Below, one piece after another: positions 1 to 7,593 of a stretch of DNA of 17,870 nucleotides. The notes beneath the pieces are model-generated. The model was not told the origin of the DNA. It did not search any database and saw nothing but the letters and a program-made list of their open reading frames with translations. The translations under genes and the position numbers were made by a program. Origin of the DNA: CAYSYN01 sp964447735 (GTDB lineage: Bacteria; Patescibacteriota; Minisyncoccia; Minisyncoccales; GBS-2); assembly GCA_964447735.1 (NCBI GenBank), contig CAYUTJ010000011.1, positions 1 through 17,870 of the forward strand, given 5' to 3'. Numbering within the stretch: position 1 is the stretch's first letter; the number at the start of each line of letters is the position of its first letter.

Positions 1-257
1 GGTTCTTCCCCTTCTCTAATAAACCCTTGCTCTCTTGCTTTCTCTTCCCAAAAAAGTTCACTTTTTGCCTTAGATAAAATCCTTTCAAATTCTTTCTTCT
101 TTTTAACTAAGTTTTCGATTTCTTTTTTTAAATTCTGGACTCTTTTTTCAGTTTCTTTTCTTTCTTTGAAAACTTTAATATTTAAAAATAACAGAAATAA
201 AAATAACAAAAAAATAATAAAAAAAATAAAGTTTTTTCCTTTTTCTTTTCCTTTCAC
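1..257 (-). CDS. FtsB/DivIC-like septum formation initiator (3' end cut)
   Basis: This is a partial gene: the N-terminus is present, and 85 codons are visible before the window ends. It starts with GTG at 257, the only usable start after an in-frame stop just upstream. The protein has a short Lys-rich cytoplasmic N-terminus, one hydrophobic membrane helix (about residues 9-26), then a charged heptad-like coiled coil (about 29-66). It ends in the visible part with a W-E-E-K-A-R-E-Q-G-F segment (about 70-79). That order and the W-x-x-x-A-R-x-x-G-[FY] motif are typical of the FtsB/DivIC/FtsL-like family, small bitopic proteins that help assemble the division septum. It lies 36 nt downstream of the RNase P RNA and may be co-transcribed with it. 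FtsB and DivIC cannot be told apart here. Confidence 0.85.
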   Translation of the reverse strand, partial: MKGKEKGKNFIFFIIFLLFLFLLFLNIKVFKERKETEKRVQNLKKEIENLVKKKKEFERILSKAKSELFWEEKAREQGFIREGEE

Positions 258-293
258 TCTTTCATTATAAAAGATTTCATTTCAAAAATAAAA

Positions 294-713
294 GCCCAAG
301 TAGGCCGTAGGCCGGATTCTGTTTTAGCTGCCATTTGTCTGGGCCTCAGGTCACCCTGAGGCTCAAGCGGCTTGGCCCGAGATTGAGGTAATTTTTCTCA
401 ATCTCTTTGGCCTGCCTTGCACCCCGCTGGGATTTAGCCGTTTCACTTCAGCCTTTGGCTGATCCTCCAAAGCTCCTTTAAGGAGCGAAGGAGGACAACG
501 CCTTATAGCTGAACTCGCCCCTCCAGTGCATGCACTAGAGGGGCGCCTCGGCCCTTACGGGCCTCGGCGTCTCTGTTCGCACCCCTCGCCTCACGGCGGC
601 CAGGTGTTACCTGGAGCGTTCCTCCCCCCAGATGTATATCTGGGGGGAAAGGTGTCCGGACCTTCCTCTCCGCTAGAATATTCTAGCGGAGCGGCAGCTC
701 ACCTACTTGGGCT
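294..713 (-). ncRNA. rnpB: RNase P RNA
   Basis: This is the catalytic RNA of RNase P, which removes 5' leaders from tRNA precursors. Read on the minus strand, the ends form an 11-bp P1 helix (702-712 with 294-304). The conserved P4-side segment GAGGAAGGTCCGG lies near the 5' end, and its partner ACAGAATCCGGCCTA near the 3' end. Between them are the AACAGAGA segment (about 567-574), GTGAAACGGCTAAATCCC and GGGGTGCAAGGC, all matching conserved regions of bacterial RNase P RNA. The length of about 420 nt is normal. The RNA is much more GC-rich than its flanks. Two oddities are reported as findings: a perfect 10-bp hairpin at 624-647 that recurs in the speD leader, and the apparent absence of the L15 GGU motif. 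A promoter at 720-748 places the 5' end at about 713. Confidence 0.95.
624..647 (-). repeat. Palindromic hairpin repeat, copy 1 (inside rnpB)
   Basis: Ten base pairs (CCCCCCAGAT with ATCTGGGGGG) enclose a four-base loop. The stretch 628-648 is identical over 21 bases to 13748-13768 in the speD leader. The match extends to 620-648 against 13739-13768 with a single one-base indel. The hairpin follows the P4 strand of RNase P RNA and would form a peripheral helix. Confidence 0.85.
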
Positions 714-719
714 ATGAAG

Positions 720-748
720 ATTTTAGTCTATGGAAGGCTTTTTGTCAA
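720..748 (-). promoter_or_regulatory. Promoter of rnpB
   Basis: TTGACA (minus strand, 748-743) is followed after 17 nt by TAAAAT (725-720). The predicted start is about 713, exactly at the P1 helix of RNase P RNA. The promoter overlaps the last codons of the upstream RNase H gene. Confidence 0.85.
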
Positions 749-1163
749 GGGAGGATAAGGTTTTTCTAACTAATTTATCAGCCTCTTTATTTTTTTTCCT
801 AGAAATTAGTTTAAATTTAACTTTCTTAAAATCCAGTTTTAGGTTCCAAAGTTTTAAAAAAAGAGGCTGTAATTTTTTATCTAAAATCTTATATTTTCCT
901 TCCATTTGATTGACTAATAATTCAGAATCTGACCTTAACTCAACCTCTGTTACTCTCGCTAACTTTTTTCCCAAAAATTTTTTCAAATGCAAAAGAGCTA
1001 AAATGGCAGCTTCATATTCTGCTTCGTTGTTTGTTTTTTCACCAATGTATTTTGAGAATTTTTTAAAAATCCCTTTTCTTTCATTACAAAATAAAAAAGC
1101 AGCTGCTGCTGGCCCTGGATTTTTTATTGCTCCCCCATCACTAAAAATGATAATTTTTCTCAT
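723..1163 (-). CDS. Ribonuclease HI family protein
   Basis: The 146-residue protein is a single RNase H fold that would cut the RNA strand of RNA/DNA hybrids. The four metal-binding carboxylates can be assigned: D9 in FSDGG, E47 in TNNEAEYEA, D79 in LRSDSELLVNQ and D129 in NKEADKL. The SDG-x(3)-NPGPAAA start and the TNNEAEY motif match the RNase HI subfamily common in archaea and small-genome bacteria, which lacks the basic protrusion of E. coli RnhA. The ATG overlaps the end of the RecJ-like gene by four bases, so translation is probably coupled. The rnpB promoter lies in its 3' end. A role in Okazaki-primer or R-loop removal is inferred from the family and from the DHH neighbour. Confidence 0.9.
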   Translation of the reverse strand: MRKIIIFSDGGAIKNPGPAAAAFLFCNERKGIFKKFSKYIGEKTNNEAEYEAAILALLHLKKFLGKKLARVTEVELRSDSELLVNQMEGKYKILDKKLQPLFLKLWNLKLDFKKVKFKLISRKKNKEADKLVRKTLSSLDKKPSID

Positions 1164-2278
1164 AAATTTTCAATCAAGCATTTTTTAAATTTTTCCAAAT
1201 TCTCGTTTTTAATTCTAAAGCCAGAAGCTTGAGGATGACCTCCAAAAGAAATTAAAAGATCTCTGCACTTTTTCATTAGTTCCACCGTATTAACTTCTGG
1301 AGGAGATCTCACGGTACCTTGAGTTTCTTTCTCTCCAATTTTAAAAATGAAAGTTGGCTTTTTAAAAATTTGGCAAATTTGAGAAGCGACAGCAGGGATT
1401 AAACTAAATTTAAAATCTTTGCTTCCAGCAAAAATTATAGGTTCTTTTTCCAAAATTTGAGATTTAACTTCCTCTATTATTTTCTTTATCTCTCCTTTTC
1501 TCGCTTTTCCTTTTTCAATCAATTTTTCAAAGAGTATTTTTGCTTCTTCTAGATTGGCTAAAGTTAAAAGACGAAAGGAGGCTGGTAAATTATTTTCCAT
1601 ATCTCTAACATTCAAAATCGAAATTATTTTATGAATTTCTTGAGGAACTTTAAAAAATAAAGGGAAAATTCTAAAAGCTGGCCTAAAAGAATTTTTCATT
1701 AATTCTAAACCTTCATCAGTCATTAATTTGTTCTCTCTTTCTTGAGGCATCATATCAGCCAAAGTAGCTAAAGCTACTAATTCTAAAAAATTTCTTCTCA
1801 TTGCTTCTGACATTCTTTCTTTCAAAATTTCTTGTGATAGTTTAAAAACGATTCCAACAGTAGCTAGATTTTTAAAAGGATAAGTATCTCCTTTTTGTTT
1901 TGGATCGACGATAATATCTGCTTCTGGAAGATCGTTCAAAACTTCATGATGGTCAACAATTATTACACTAAAACCTAATTCTTTAGCTAATTTTACTTCT
2001 TTAAAGTTCGAAATCCCACAATCTAGGGCAACCAAAAGGGCTGGAGCGTGTTTCTTTAAAGAGTTTAAAGCAATTTCTGAAATTCCATATCCTTCTTTTT
2101 CTCTGTCTGGAAAATAAATTTCTTTTATGTTTCCTCCTAGTGTTTTGATGGTTTCTTCTAAAATGATAACTGAACAAACACCATCCAAATCTGCATCTCC
2201 GTAAATTAAAATTTTCTCTTTGTCTGAGATTGCTTTCAAAATTCTTTCGGCTGCTTTTTTCAGATTTTTAATCTCCAT
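1160..2278 (-). CDS. RecJ-like DHH-family phosphoesterase/exonuclease
   Basis: The 372-residue protein has the DHH motif set: GDADLDG (residues 27-33), the ALDCG aspartate (D86) and VDHH (about 108-111). A DHHA1-type C-terminus carries GGHPQASGF (about residue 346 onward). This is the RecJ architecture, a Mn-dependent 5'-3' single-strand exonuclease used in recombination and repair. It is much shorter than E. coli RecJ (about 570 residues) and seems to lack the OB-fold and C-terminal domains, so it could instead be a shorter DHH/DHHA1 nuclease such as an NrnA-type oligoribonuclease. The long middle section between DHH and DHHA1 favours RecJ-like. It overlaps PGK upstream by 11 bases and RNase HI downstream by 4, forming a tightly coupled set. 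Confidence 0.85.
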   Translation of the reverse strand: MEIKNLKKAAERILKAISDKEKILIYGDADLDGVCSVIILEETIKTLGGNIKEIYFPDREKEGYGISEIALNSLKKHAPALLVALDCGISNFKEVKLAKELGFSVIIVDHHEVLNDLPEADIIVDPKQKGDTYPFKNLATVGIVFKLSQEILKERMSEAMRRNFLELVALATLADMMPQERENKLMTDEGLELMKNSFRPAFRIFPLFFKVPQEIHKIISILNVRDMENNLPASFRLLTLANLEEAKILFEKLIEKGKARKGEIKKIIEEVKSQILEKEPIIFAGSKDFKFSLIPAVASQICQIFKKPTFIFKIGEKETQGTVRSPPEVNTVELMKKCRDLLISFGGHPQASGFRIKNENLEKFKKCLIENL

Positions 2279-3323
2279 AATATCCTAAAATTTTTAAACC
2301 CGGTAATTTTTCTCCCGCCAAAAATTTCAATAATGCTCCCCCTCCAGTTGAAGCAAAGGAGAATTTTTGGGTAATCCCCAATTGATTTGTTAACTCAATT
2401 GTTTCCCCTCCTCCAATTAACGAAAAGGCTTTACTTTCTAAAATAGCTTCGGCTAACTTTTTTGTTCCTTCAATATATCTTTTATCTTCAATTTTACCAA
2501 AAGGACCGTTCCAAAAGATAGTTTTAGCCTCCAATATCTTTTCTCTAAAAAGTTTAATAGTCTTTGGTCCAATATCCAGTCCTCCGTCTTTTTCATCTAT
2601 TGGAAAAAGAACATTTTTCCTAACTTTTATCTTTACCTTTCCTTCCTGAATTTCTTTCCAAATTAGACGATTAACCAACACCCAATCCCCCATTTCTGAA
2701 AATTTTTCAACCAAAGGAGCTTTGTCTTTAACTTTTCTTCCTCCTACCAAAGCTACTAAAGGTTTTTTATAATTTTTCAAAAAATTTTCTAAAACCCTAA
2801 CTTCTTTTTCAAACAAAAATCCAACTCCAGAAGGCAAATATTTTGGAAGACCAATGACTGAAGCGTGGGGTCGGTGAGCAACTGAAAAAGCTTCGTTGAT
2901 AAAAATTTGGCCCAATTTTGCTAAAGATTTTGCAAAATCAGGATCGTTCTTTTGTTCTCCAGGATAAAATCTAATATTTTCTAGCATTAAAATTTCTCCT
3001 TCTTTCAAAGAATTAACTTCTCTTTCTACCCTCTCACCAATAGCTTCATTGAGTTTTGTGATTTTTTGATGAATTAATTCTTGGAGATGTTTTGCTACAG
3101 GATCTAATCTCAGTTCTTCTACAATTTCTCCCTCTGGATCTCCAAAATGAGAAATTAAAATTATTTTTGCTTTGTTTTCTTTCAAAAAATGAATTGTTGG
3201 AATCGCGTTTCTTATCCTAAAATCATCTAAAACTTTCCCGTTTTCTATGGGAACGTTAAAATCGCATCTCACTAAAACTCTTTTTCCTTCAAAATCAAAA
3301 TCTTTAAGTTTTCTTAGAGCCAC
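2268..3323 (-). CDS. pgk: Phosphoglycerate kinase (short, divergent)
   Basis: This glycolytic enzyme transfers phosphate between 1,3-bisphosphoglycerate and ADP. Conserved family elements are RCDFNVP (19-25), the DDFRIR arginine (36), SHFG (58-61), ENIRF (115-119), AHRPHAS (149-155), VGGRKVKDK (193-201) with both lysines, DIGP (250-253), WNGPFG (271-276), GGGET (304-308) and STGGGA (325-330). At 351 residues it is about 40 shorter than usual. The segment after VGGRKVKDK lacks the usual GGxMAxTFL helix and the following loop. The usual SHLGRP arginine is aspartate (D62), and GGAKV is GGRKV. The start lies 20 bases inside the end of the ATPase gene. It is probably still PGK, since most substrate and nucleotide motifs are intact, but activity should not be assumed. 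Confidence 0.88.
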   Translation of the reverse strand: MALRKLKDFDFEGKRVLVRCDFNVPIENGKVLDDFRIRNAIPTIHFLKENKAKIILISHFGDPEGEIVEELRLDPVAKHLQELIHQKITKLNEAIGERVEREVNSLKEGEILMLENIRFYPGEQKNDPDFAKSLAKLGQIFINEAFSVAHRPHASVIGLPKYLPSGVGFLFEKEVRVLENFLKNYKKPLVALVGGRKVKDKAPLVEKFSEMGDWVLVNRLIWKEIQEGKVKIKVRKNVLFPIDEKDGGLDIGPKTIKLFREKILEAKTIFWNGPFGKIEDKRYIEGTKKLAEAILESKAFSLIGGGETIELTNQLGITQKFSFASTGGGALLKFLAGEKLPGLKILGYYGD

Positions 3324-4923
3324 TGATTTTTCCTAAAGCCTTTTTCAAACTTTCTCTTAATTTTTCAACATCAACCTTTGGTCTTTTCTTTTTTTCTTTT
3401 TTAATTTCTGTTTTTTTCCCAGAAATTGGCGTTGGAGTTATTCTTTCAATTTCTTTTAGAGAAACTCCTTCTTTTTCCTTTTCTATTTTTTTCAAACAAG
3501 ATTTGCAATAAACAGGTCTTGAAGGATCAGGTTCGAAAGGAACTTTAATTTCTTTTCCACAAACTACACATTTTGCATCAAAAAGTTGAACAGGTTGGGA
3601 AATTGAAGGTGTAGGAATTTCTCTTTCTGTCCTCGCCCACCTTTCAATCTTTCCTTCAATTATCTCTCTTTTTATTCCGTACCTTTCTCTTGAAACTTTA
3701 ATTATTGTATCAAAATTTGTCTTCTCAGGTTTCTCCAAAGGAGGTAAAGTTTTGGCAGAAAAAGGAGGGGTAGTGATTCCCTCAACCATTAATTTTATAA
3801 AAATATTATATTTTGGCAAATTAATTAGATCTTGAGCGGTCACTTCTGGATAAAACTCTTTTTCTAAAAACAAAGCATCTTCTGCTCCAACTCTAAAAAC
3901 GATTATCGTTCCTACATTTCCAAAAATCGCTTCTCTAATTCGAGTACTCTTTCCAGTCGGTGTCATTTCATCAAGTTGACCTAAATATTGGTTAGCTAAA
4001 GTTAAAGCTAATCTGTATTTTCTCGCTTCAGACAAAATACTAACAAAAGCTTCAGTAGCAAAGTTTTGAAATTCGTCCACATACAAGAAAAAATCTCTTC
4101 TTTTTTCCTCTGGAACATCAACTCTCGACATTGCTGCCAATTGCAATTTTGTAACTAATAAAGCTCCTAGAAGTCTTGAATTATCTTCTCCAATTTTTCC
4201 TTTGGATAAATTAGCAATTAGAATTTGTCCTTCATCCATTACCTTTCTCATATCAATTTTAGATTTAACTTGGCCGATGATATTCCTAATCAAAGGGTTT
4301 GATATGAATTGGCCAACTTTGTTTTGAATAGCGGCAGTAGCTTCAACTTCGTATCTTTGAGTATATTTTGCAAATTCATTAACCCAGAATGATTTAACTA
4401 CAGGATCTGTCACTCTCTCAACTACCTTTTTTCTATATTCAGGATCAGCCAGCATTCTATTAATTGCTAACAAAGTTGTGTTTGGATATTCCAAAAGAGC
4501 TAAAATAGTGTTATTTAGAATGTACTCCATTCTTGCCGACCAAACATCTGGCCAAATTTTCTTAAAAACTCCCATCAAACCAGAAGCTACCAAGTGTCTA
4601 TGTTCTGGCGACACCTTTTCCATCACATTGAAAGCTATTGGGTATTCAATATCAGCAGGATTAAAATAAACAACGTCGTTAATTCTATGGGAAGGTATAT
4701 AATGTAAAATTTCCTCTGCTGCCTCACCATGAGGGTCAATAAAACCTATTCCTCTTCCAGCTAAAATATCCTGAACTGCCATGTTTACTAAAAGAGAAGT
4801 TTTTCCCATCCCGGTCTTTCCTAAAATATAAATATGACGTCTTCTATCGTCCAATTTTATTCCAAACTTTTTAAATTGATTTCTAAAAGTAGTAAAACCT
4901 AAATAGGTAATATCTTTTTCCAT
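3304..4923 (-). CDS. VirD4/TraG-like type IV secretion-family ATPase with zinc ribbon
   Basis: The 539-residue P-loop ATPase belongs to the HerA/VirD4/TraG superfamily. It has a Walker A motif GKTGMGKT (35-42), GFIDPHGE (about 59-66), a Walker B-like LYVDEFQNF (about 285) and a sensor-like LANQYLGQL. The N-terminus has no membrane segment, unlike classic VirD4. The C-terminus has a CxxC-x17-CxxC zinc ribbon (C452, C455, C473, C476) followed by a Lys-rich tail. That cysteine spacing defines a small domain frequent in Patescibacteria. The gene follows a membrane protein after five bases, and the two probably form one machine. No conjugation genes are nearby, so DNA transfer, chromosome pumping or an uptake role is open. 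ATPase identity is sure; the job is inferred. Confidence 0.85.
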   Translation of the reverse strand: MEKDITYLGFTTFRNQFKKFGIKLDDRRRHIYILGKTGMGKTSLLVNMAVQDILAGRGIGFIDPHGEAAEEILHYIPSHRINDVVYFNPADIEYPIAFNVMEKVSPEHRHLVASGLMGVFKKIWPDVWSARMEYILNNTILALLEYPNTTLLAINRMLADPEYRKKVVERVTDPVVKSFWVNEFAKYTQRYEVEATAAIQNKVGQFISNPLIRNIIGQVKSKIDMRKVMDEGQILIANLSKGKIGEDNSRLLGALLVTKLQLAAMSRVDVPEEKRRDFFLYVDEFQNFATEAFVSILSEARKYRLALTLANQYLGQLDEMTPTGKSTRIREAIFGNVGTIIVFRVGAEDALFLEKEFYPEVTAQDLINLPKYNIFIKLMVEGITTPPFSAKTLPPLEKPEKTNFDTIIKVSRERYGIKREIIEGKIERWARTEREIPTPSISQPVQLFDAKCVVCGKEIKVPFEPDPSRPVYCKSCLKKIEKEKEGVSLKEIERITPTPISGKKTEIKKEKKKRPKVDVEKLRESLKKALGKISGSKKT

Positions 4924-4928
4924 AAGTT

Positions 4929-6260
4929 TTATGGCAAAGTTGGTGGAGGCCCAACTTTTTTAACTTCGACTCGAGGAACAGTAGGTAGAATAATCCTGGT
5001 TGGGAAGTGAAAGATGGTTGCTAATTCCTCAATACTCAAAAGACAAGTAGCTCTGATTCCGGGAACGGTTCTGTAGCGAATTAATTTGATAAAAGGTGGA
5101 GGATCTCCTCTAAAATTCCAAGGGAAATAAGAAGGTAACCTTTCGACATAATCTTTGAATCTTTGACGTTTTCTTAAATAGAGCCTTCTTCCTTTGGCTA
5201 CATAATGAATTCTAGTTCTCGTTCCGCCAAAATATGTGAAATAATTCATATGAACAGTTGAAAACTGACTCATTAGATATTCTCTCATTAATTTGTAATT
5301 TCCACGATTGTGAGGTTCGTCTTTTTTATAAAGATGAATTACCCTTATCCAACATTGATAGATTGGTTTTTTCAATTTGTTTTCAATCCCTGCTAACACT
5401 TCTCTTTCTCCCGGTGTCAATCTCAATTCAGGGGCTATCAATTCTAAAGGCTTTTCTTCTTCTTTTGGTTTTGGTTTTCCCATCACTAAGGTTTCAAAAA
5501 CCTCTTCAAAAATTGATTTTGGTTTTTTGGCAGATTTTCTTTTTGCAATTCTATCAGCTTCTGCTCTTGCTTTTGCTTGCCAAGGAAAAATCTTATCTAA
5601 AATTGGATTGCAAACAATCTGAAACCAAATCTGCTCTCCAGATTGAAGTTTTGATAGTGCTTCCAAAAGAGCATCCATTGGATCTAACCTCTTCTCCTCT
5701 ACAACTCTTTTTTCTTCTTCAGGCCTTTCAAAAAACATAGTATAAGTTTTAATTGGAAAATGATCAGGTTTTGCTAAAGTATAATCCTCAGAATAAAGAT
5801 CCCATTTTTCATTGGGAATATTTTGGGGTACCTTTTTGGTGTAATCTTCAACTTCTGAAATTTCTGCATCTGGATATTGAGAAAAAATAGCAGTTTCTGC
5901 AGCATTTTTAAAAAAATCAGGAATTCTCATAAAAATATGAACCTCTCCTCCAAAAGAACAAATCTCAAAAGAAAACCAACCTCCATATCCTAAAGGATGT
6001 AAAGCTCCTTTGCACCACCTTTCTCTCCAGTTTCCAACATCAATTATGCCCCAGAGCATTGAAAAAACATTTTCCATCGCAGAAAATGGTTTTTTTACTT
6101 CTCTCGGAGGTTTAATTTCAAGTAATATCCATTTGAAAGATTTTTTATAAAAAACCTCCCATCTCATCCACCAAAGATAAAAAAATCTAAAAGGAAAATA
6201 CAAGATTAATGGGAAAAAGAACCACCACCAGTTCTTTAAAATTTGCCAAAAAATTGTCAT
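4929..6260 (-). CDS. Membrane partner protein of the VirD4-like ATPase
   Basis: The 443-residue protein has an aromatic-rich N-terminal membrane anchor (about residues 4-31) and then a large soluble part. Recognisable stretches are PREVKKPFSAMENVF, EIHIF-like GGEVHIFMRIPDFF, YPDAEISEVEDYT and SGEQIWFQI. I recall this pattern in Patescibacteria as a protein or domain placed just before, or fused to, the HerA/VirD4-type ATPase. A Lys-rich linker (about 235-270) splits two halves. Near the C-terminus, LSIEELATIFHFPT resembles the segment preceding the ATPase core in fused versions. It would anchor the soluble ATPase downstream to the membrane. No enzymatic motif is seen. The pairing is supported by the five-base spacing; its biological function is unknown. 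Confidence 0.7.
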   Translation of the reverse strand: MTIFWQILKNWWWFFFPLILYFPFRFFYLWWMRWEVFYKKSFKWILLEIKPPREVKKPFSAMENVFSMLWGIIDVGNWRERWCKGALHPLGYGGWFSFEICSFGGEVHIFMRIPDFFKNAAETAIFSQYPDAEISEVEDYTKKVPQNIPNEKWDLYSEDYTLAKPDHFPIKTYTMFFERPEEEKRVVEEKRLDPMDALLEALSKLQSGEQIWFQIVCNPILDKIFPWQAKARAEADRIAKRKSAKKPKSIFEEVFETLVMGKPKPKEEEKPLELIAPELRLTPGEREVLAGIENKLKKPIYQCWIRVIHLYKKDEPHNRGNYKLMREYLMSQFSTVHMNYFTYFGGTRTRIHYVAKGRRLYLRKRQRFKDYVERLPSYFPWNFRGDPPPFIKLIRYRTVPGIRATCLLSIEELATIFHFPTRIILPTVPRVEVKKVGPPPTLP

Positions 6261-6263
6261 GTT

Positions 6264-6587
6264 TTAAAAAGAAAAAATTTCCTTAAAATAATCAATTAAA
6301 AATGGAAAAAATTTCGAAGTTAAAAAAGCAAAGAAAAAACCTAAAAATCCGCTAAAAATGTATAAAAAAGTATGTAAAAAACTAACAAAAAATCCGACTA
6401 AAAATTTCCTGTCAGGATACCATTCTTGAGTCCAATAAGCACAAAGAGAAAATAAAATTAGAAAAAAAAGAATTGCAGAAAAAAATAAAATTTTCATTCC
6501 CAAGTTTAGTGGAAAAAATAAAAAAACAAAGAAAAAGGAAAGGGGAACAAAATGTAAAATCCTTTTTTCAACTGTATCTAGGGCCAT
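6264..6587 (-). CDS. Small multi-pass membrane protein, unknown function
   Basis: The 107-residue protein is extremely hydrophobic and Phe-rich. About three membrane helices are expected: residues 12-30, 31-52 and 66-90. A charged loop (WTQEWYPDRKF) lies between the second and third. I do not recognise a family. Its ATG shares one base with the stop of the regulator gene upstream (TAATG), and it ends three bases before the membrane partner of the VirD4-like ATPase. It is therefore probably translated with that module and may be a membrane subunit of it. The reading frame is supported by this tight packing rather than by homology. Confidence 0.65.
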   Translation of the reverse strand: MALDTVEKRILHFVPLSFFFVFLFFPLNLGMKILFFSAILFFLILFSLCAYWTQEWYPDRKFLVGFFVSFLHTFLYIFSGFLGFFFAFLTSKFFPFLIDYFKEIFSF

Positions 6588-7555
6588 TAGATTTGAGCGG
6601 TTTTTGGTCTGTATCTTCCTTGAGAATCTCTTTCAAAATACTTTTTGTTATAAAGATAAAGGAAAACAGTAGTTGGCTTTACAATCCTTTGCTTTCTAAC
6701 TTCCTCTAAAATTTCCTCTTTTGTCATCGGTCTTTTCTTTTCTTTCAAAATTCTCAAAATCACATCTTTTACTTCTCCTGGAAAATAACCCCATTCAGCT
6801 AAAGCATAAGTTCCTCTTCCAACTAAAACAAATCTTTCATCTTTTATAAGTTCGTTATGAACTGTCGGTACCTTTGCACCTTTAATTTGGGCTGCAATTT
6901 CTGTAAAGTGAAGGGGTCTTTGAGCTTTTTTCAAAACCAAATAGGCCTTGTCTCTAATTCCTCTTGGTTTTATTTCAGGCCATTCTAAAAGCCCATAGAA
7001 ACCTTCTTCATTCTTGGCCACAATTTTTGAGATCTCAAGAAAAGAATTCAAAACTTCTCTTTCAATTCCAAAAATCTTTGAGATCTCTTCAAATTTCAAA
7101 AGCTTTCTTTCTTTCTTGAAAAACTTTACTAACTTTGACAAAAACTTTTTGGCTCTTTCCAAATAATTCTTGCCTATGGTCCAGAGAGTAAAAAATTCAT
7201 CGGTCTGATTCTTTCTTTGAAATCTTTTATCCAATTTCAAAAGCAAAAGAATTTCTCTTCCCTTTTCTAAAACTAAATTCTCTTCTTTCCTCACCCCTCC
7301 TTTTTTCTTAAACTCTGAAAAAATGGAATCGAAAACTGCTTTTTTGGTTCCAATCTCTTCTCTAATTTTTTTCAGGGCAGCTTCCTCAATTTGTCTTACT
7401 CTCTCTCTACAAACTCCAAAATCTCTACCAATAGCTTCTAAAGTTTCTTTTTCTTTCCCGAAAAGGCCAAATCTTCTTTCTATAACCTCTCTTTCTCTTC
7501 CGTTTAAATTTGAGATTAAAGCCTGGCAAACTTTTTTTAGATTAACCTTTGCCAT
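6587..7555 (-). CDS. Sigma-region-4 / HARE-HTH transcription regulator
   Basis: The 322-residue protein begins with a sigma-70 region-4-like helix-turn-helix (about residues 17-66), including LNGREREVIERRFGL and a recognition helix with GVCRERVRQIEEAALKKI. There is no region 2, so it cannot act as a complete sigma factor. A helical middle follows, then a HARE-HTH winged helix (about 198-257, with PTVHNELIKDERFVLVGRGTYAL). A second winged-helix-like unit lies at about 264-318. HARE-HTH domains also occur in the RNA polymerase delta subunit RpoE. A role in binding the -35 region or polymerase is inference. The start is ATG at 7555, with a promoter so close upstream that the mRNA would be essentially leaderless. 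It is followed directly by membrane and ATPase genes. Confidence 0.85.
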   Translation of the reverse strand: MAKVNLKKVCQALISNLNGREREVIERRFGLFGKEKETLEAIGRDFGVCRERVRQIEEAALKKIREEIGTKKAVFDSIFSEFKKKGGVRKEENLVLEKGREILLLLKLDKRFQRKNQTDEFFTLWTIGKNYLERAKKFLSKLVKFFKKERKLLKFEEISKIFGIEREVLNSFLEISKIVAKNEEGFYGLLEWPEIKPRGIRDKAYLVLKKAQRPLHFTEIAAQIKGAKVPTVHNELIKDERFVLVGRGTYALAEWGYFPGEVKDVILRILKEKKRPMTKEEILEEVRKQRIVKPTTVFLYLYNKKYFERDSQGRYRPKTAQI

Positions 7556-7563
7556 ATTTTTTT

Positions 7564-7593
7564 ATTTTAAAACAAAAAATAAGACTTTGTCAA
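7564..7593 (-). promoter_or_regulatory. Promoter of the sigma4/HARE gene
   Basis: TTGACA (7593-7588) is followed after 18 nt by TAAAAT (7569-7564) on the minus strand. The predicted start at about 7557 is only two bases before the ATG (7555), which implies a leaderless mRNA. It overlaps the secA stop codon. Confidence 0.7.

Noticed and set aside
526..717. Plus-strand open frame inside 294-713
   Set aside because: It is antisense to RNase P RNA, whose conserved helices explain the sequence.
5258..5740. 160-codon plus-strand open frame opposite the 443-residue protein gene
   Set aside because: It is Leu/Ser-rich shadow of a Lys/Glu-rich gene on the other strand, with no recognisable motif or ribosome-binding site.
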